NCBI GenBank assembly: GCA_024291935.2
Contig: CM044305.1
Span: 92,310,397 to 92,374,396 of the forward strand
Direction: 5' to 3'
DNA from: Okapia johnstoni
Lineage: Eukaryota > Chordata > Mammalia > Artiodactyla > Giraffidae
Length of the DNA stretch: 64,000 bases
The stretch's first letter is position 1. Every line of letters begins with the position of its first letter. Shown here piece by piece: positions 61,141-64,000 of the stretch. The notes below the pieces were generated by a model. It was not told the origin of the DNA. It did no database searches and saw only the letters and a list, made by a program, of their open reading frames with translations. The position numbers and the translations under genes are program-made.

Positions 61141-61463
61141 ACCATACCCTGGATGCAGACAGGAAATGTGTGCTCAAACTTGAGCTTTTTCCTGAATGTT
61201 AGCTTCATGCAATTTTTTTTAATTATACACCAACTCCACCCCTACCCACCTCCATTATCCTGCATAACACGCAGATCCTTATGCCTCTGGTGCACTCAGT
61301 CTCCACTTCCTGGACTCTCAGAGCCCTGCTTCTGACACTATCACCAGTTTGTATTCTCCAACCTATGCTCAAAGCTCTTGTCAGTGGAGGCCAGTAACCA
61401 TTCCCCTTGATCCATCTCCCACCCTTCTGACCTGAGTTCCCATCCTCTAGTGACTGCCGCCAT
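61141..61463. other. no gene seen
   Basis: ZNF449 intron. Nothing recognised between the L1 and the BovB. Confidence 0.35.
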
Positions 61464-62011
61464 AAAATTAAAAGACACGTGCTCCTTGGAAGAAAAGCTA
61501 TGACAAACCTAGACAGCATCTTAAAAAGCAGACATTACTTTTCTAACAAAGGCCCAGATAGTCAGAGCTATGTTTTTTTCAGGGGTCATGTATGGATGTA
61601 AGAGTTGGACCATAAAGAAAGCTGAGCACCAAAGACTTGATACTTTTGAACTGTGGTGTTGGAGAAGACTCTTGAGAGTCACTTGGACTGCAAAGAGATC
61701 AAACCAGTCAATCCTAAAGGAAATCAATCCTGAATATTCATTGAAGGACTGATGCTGAAGCTGAAGCTCCAATACTTTGGCTACCTGATGCAAAGAGCCG
61801 ACTCATTAGAAAAACCCTGATACCAGAAAAGACTGAAGGCAGGAGGAGAAGGGAGCAACAGAGAATGAGATGGTTGTATGACATCACTGACTCAATGGAC
61901 ATGAGTTTGAGCAAGTTCTGAAAGATGGTGAAGGACAGGAAGCCTGCTGTGCTGCAGTCCACGAGGTCGTGAAGAGTCGGACACAACTGAGCAACTCAAC
62001 TGAACTGAAGA
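61464..62011 (+). repeat. BovB LINE 3' part
   Basis: Plus-strand BovB with MYGCKSWTIKKAEHQRLDTF and [11 protein letters not shown] still readable, ending gtcggacacaactgagcaac, tcaactgaactga. Confidence 0.9.
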
Positions 62012-62017
62012 TATAGA

Positions 62018-62495
62018 AGCAACCCAAGTATACATTTATGGAAAATGGATAAGCTAAATGTGATATATACATACAAAGGATTATTATTCAGTCTTTAAAG
62101 GGATGGAAATTCTGACATATGCTACAACATGAATGAACCCTGAGGACATTGTGCTAAGTGAAATAAGCCAGTCACAAAAAGACAAACACTGCATTATTTT
62201 ACATAAGGAACACAGAGTAGTCAAATTCATTAAAACAGAAAGTTGAATGGTGGTACCCAGGAGCTGGTGATGGGGTGGGGGGCAGGGTGTGGAATGTAGA
62301 AATGAGAAGTTGTGTAAATGGGTATAGAGTTTCAGTTTTACAAGATGAAAACAGTTATGGAGATGGATGTTGGGAATGGCTCCACGAAATTACAAATGTA
62401 TTTAATACCTTTGACCTGTACACATAAAAATGGCTGAGGTTGCAAATCTTAGGTTGTGGGTATTTTATCATGATAAAAAAAATTGAAAGAGAAAA
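62018..62495 (+). repeat. L1 3' end
   Basis: L1 tail: ggattattattcagtcttta, gaaataagccagtcacaaaa and caggagctggtgatggggtg, ending in an A-rich run at about 62,477-62,485. Confidence 0.75.
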
Positions 62496-62703
62496 ATAGG
62501 CTTCCTGAGCAGGGTCATTAACTTAAGGGATTTTCAATCCCACTCGATCTAAGGTGCTTTGTGACCAGCTATTCCCAGAGAGATATTTCCTCCTTCTACT
62601 CTTGATCAGAGTGGCCCATTTCCATCAGGCATTCCCCAATCCTAGAGAGCTCTTGAGCTCTCAAAACAGAAACCAAAGAAAAGAAATCAAACCCTTGCCT
62701 TAC

Positions 62704-62908
62704 CAGGGTCAAGAAAGGGCTGGCCTTCCCCAGCAGCACTGAAGCTCAGCTCCTGTGGCCCGGCTTGTGGGATCCATGCCTCTGCCACTGGCACTTCTGG
62801 GGTAGGTCCCATTACTTGGAGTGGGGGTGACTCCAGGTGGATGTTTGGTGGTATGTGTGCCATTCCCACTGGCGCCAGTTCTTCCAAGAGCATTTCCTGC
62901 CTATCGAG
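62704..62908 (-). CDS. ZNF449: ZNF449 exon downstream of the SCAN domain
   Basis: A 205-bp exon on the minus strand. Acceptor ggcatttcctccag precedes it and donor GACCCTG|GTAAGG follows. It encodes [20 protein letters not shown], then [23 protein letters not shown] and the end QPFLDP plus one spare base. The opening LDRQE fits the end of the helical stretch after a SCAN domain. The spare G plus GA of the next exon makes DPGY, so the exon joins that at 58,177-58,290 in frame. The exact 5' edge is less certain than the 3' edge. The SCAN exon itself and the start codon are not in the window and should lie to the right. Confidence 0.8.
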
Positions 62909-64000
62909 CTGGAGGAAATGCCAGAACCATCACTAAAAGTCCAGACCAGCCCTGCCCAGTAGCAATATAATGCAAGCTACCCATGTCCTTTTAAATTTAC
63001 CAGAGGCCATATGAAACAAAAAAGGAAATAAAGTTAATCTTAACAACATACAGTATGTAATCCAATATACCTAAAATATCATAATTTCAGAATGTAATCA
63101 ATATAAACAATTGTTAGTGAGATATTACACCTACTCTCGTCTCATATTAAGTTTTCAGAATGTGCTGTGTATAGCACATTTCAATTTGGAATAGCCACAT
63201 TGCAAGTGCTTAAGAGCCATACTTGGCTATTGGATACTGTGCTGGGTGGTACATGATTAGACCATACAGAGATAAAATCTTATATGGTAAGCTAAACCAG
63301 AAAGACAGAGAAAGGGAAAACATAAATTCATCCTATCCTAGGGGACAGGGAACTTTGGATGACTCCTGCCCAGGCAGGCTAACTACAGAGCCCCATCGAC
63401 ACCCCCTGCTGGAGTGCCCCTAATGCCCACCCACAAGTACTTTCTGCCTTCTCCCAAAGATTCTGCCTCTACTCAGCTATGGGTTTCACTCGATGGTTCT
63501 GAACAGAGACCAGTGCCACCACCCCTATGGGGCATTTTGCCTAGGCTGGTAGGTGGTGGCTATCAGAATGTACTGAGCCAGAGATGGGAGTCTATATAAT
63601 TCACAGGGAAGAATTGTTCCACTTCCCAAACCATTTAGGAATGTTCCCTCAAACACTCACGTAGGTAAAAAGAACCTGTCAAGGATCTCACTCTGTTGGT
63701 TATATAAACACAAAATTTTTGCATATTTTAGCATGACTTGGATTTTGTAGAAAAGCATTACTTTGGAAGTCAAAGAAAGACTATACTACTTGTTTCAATT
63801 GACCAAGAGTTGTTTGTCACTTTGAGAAATCATATGACCAGCAGCAACACCACTCATAATGTTTGAGTGTACCAAATCACTCAGAAGTTCTGGCTATCAC
63901 ATTCCCAATGTATCTATGCATAGATTCAAGCAAATGACAACTCCCTAAAGTTTTGGTGCAGTCAAGCCCAAACACATGCACAATGAAATGCTTATTAGTT
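62909..64000. other. ZNF449 intron or upstream, no feature seen
   Basis: No SCAN-type exon on the minus strand. Moderately AT-rich with a GC-richer patch at about 63,350-63,560; no repeat recognised. Confidence 0.4.

Noticed and set aside
58300..62700. KRAB A-box exon for ZNF449
   Set aside because: None was visible, and the phases show the SCAN-side exon joining the linker exon directly.

Overview
This is nuclear DNA from a ruminant, most likely cattle or a close relative. It is dense with BovB LINEs, Bov-tA/Bov-A2 SINEs, tRNA-Glu-derived CHR SINEs and a bovid-type L1, and its genes are split by introns with GT/AG borders. Three genes can be recognised: CT55 (minus strand, three 5' coding exons), a SMIM10-like small membrane protein gene (plus strand, intact 78-codon ORF) and ZNF449 (minus strand, the last three coding exons). 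In human all three families lie in Xq26.3, so the window is probably the syntenic part of the X chromosome. No bacterial-type system (operon, CRISPR, toxin-antitoxin) is present.

Layout. 1-11.1 kb: CT55 exons 1-3, read right to left, in old L2/L1 remnants, ERV LTRs and SINEs; exon 1 lies in a GC-rich block (about 9.7-11.1 kb). 11.3-20.1 kb: BovB, SINEs, an LTR, an old L1 carrying an MLT1 LTR, and L2. 20,185-26,064: a gammaretrovirus-like provirus on the minus strand with two LTRs, a tRNA-Gly primer site, a polypurine tract and a 4-bp target duplication; it has lost much of gag and pol and its remaining frames are broken. 26.3-30.0 kb: the SMIM10-like gene and a GC-rich downstream block ending near a poly(A) signal. 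30.2-32.8 kb: old L1 pieces. 33.0-35.7 kb: an array of roughly 222-bp monomers, one inverted, that runs straight into the 5' end of a bovid L1. 35.7-46.6 kb: that L1, broken by a BovB, an inverted L1 3' end and a second nested L1. 46.7-54.4 kb: LTRs, SINEs, a 1.2-kb solo LTR beside a diverged 50-bp minisatellite, and another old LTR-like repeat. 57.1-62.9 kb: ZNF449 exons with repeat-filled introns. The SCAN exon of ZNF449 and the 3' exons of CT55 were not found and are probably outside the window.

The genes do not form a functional unit. CT55 is a germline/cancer-testis gene related to the N-terminal part of the piRNA helicase MOV10L1, ZNF449 is a SCAN zinc-finger DNA-binding protein, and the SMIM10-like product is a small membrane protein of unknown role. 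The most notable observations are the monomer array abutting the L1, the provirus 257 bp upstream of the SMIM10-like start codon, a possible alternative splice of that gene, small inverted L1 insertions with exact target duplications, and a gene order that seems to differ from human. Repeat family names come from recognition by eye, and repeat borders without a quoted target duplication are approximate.
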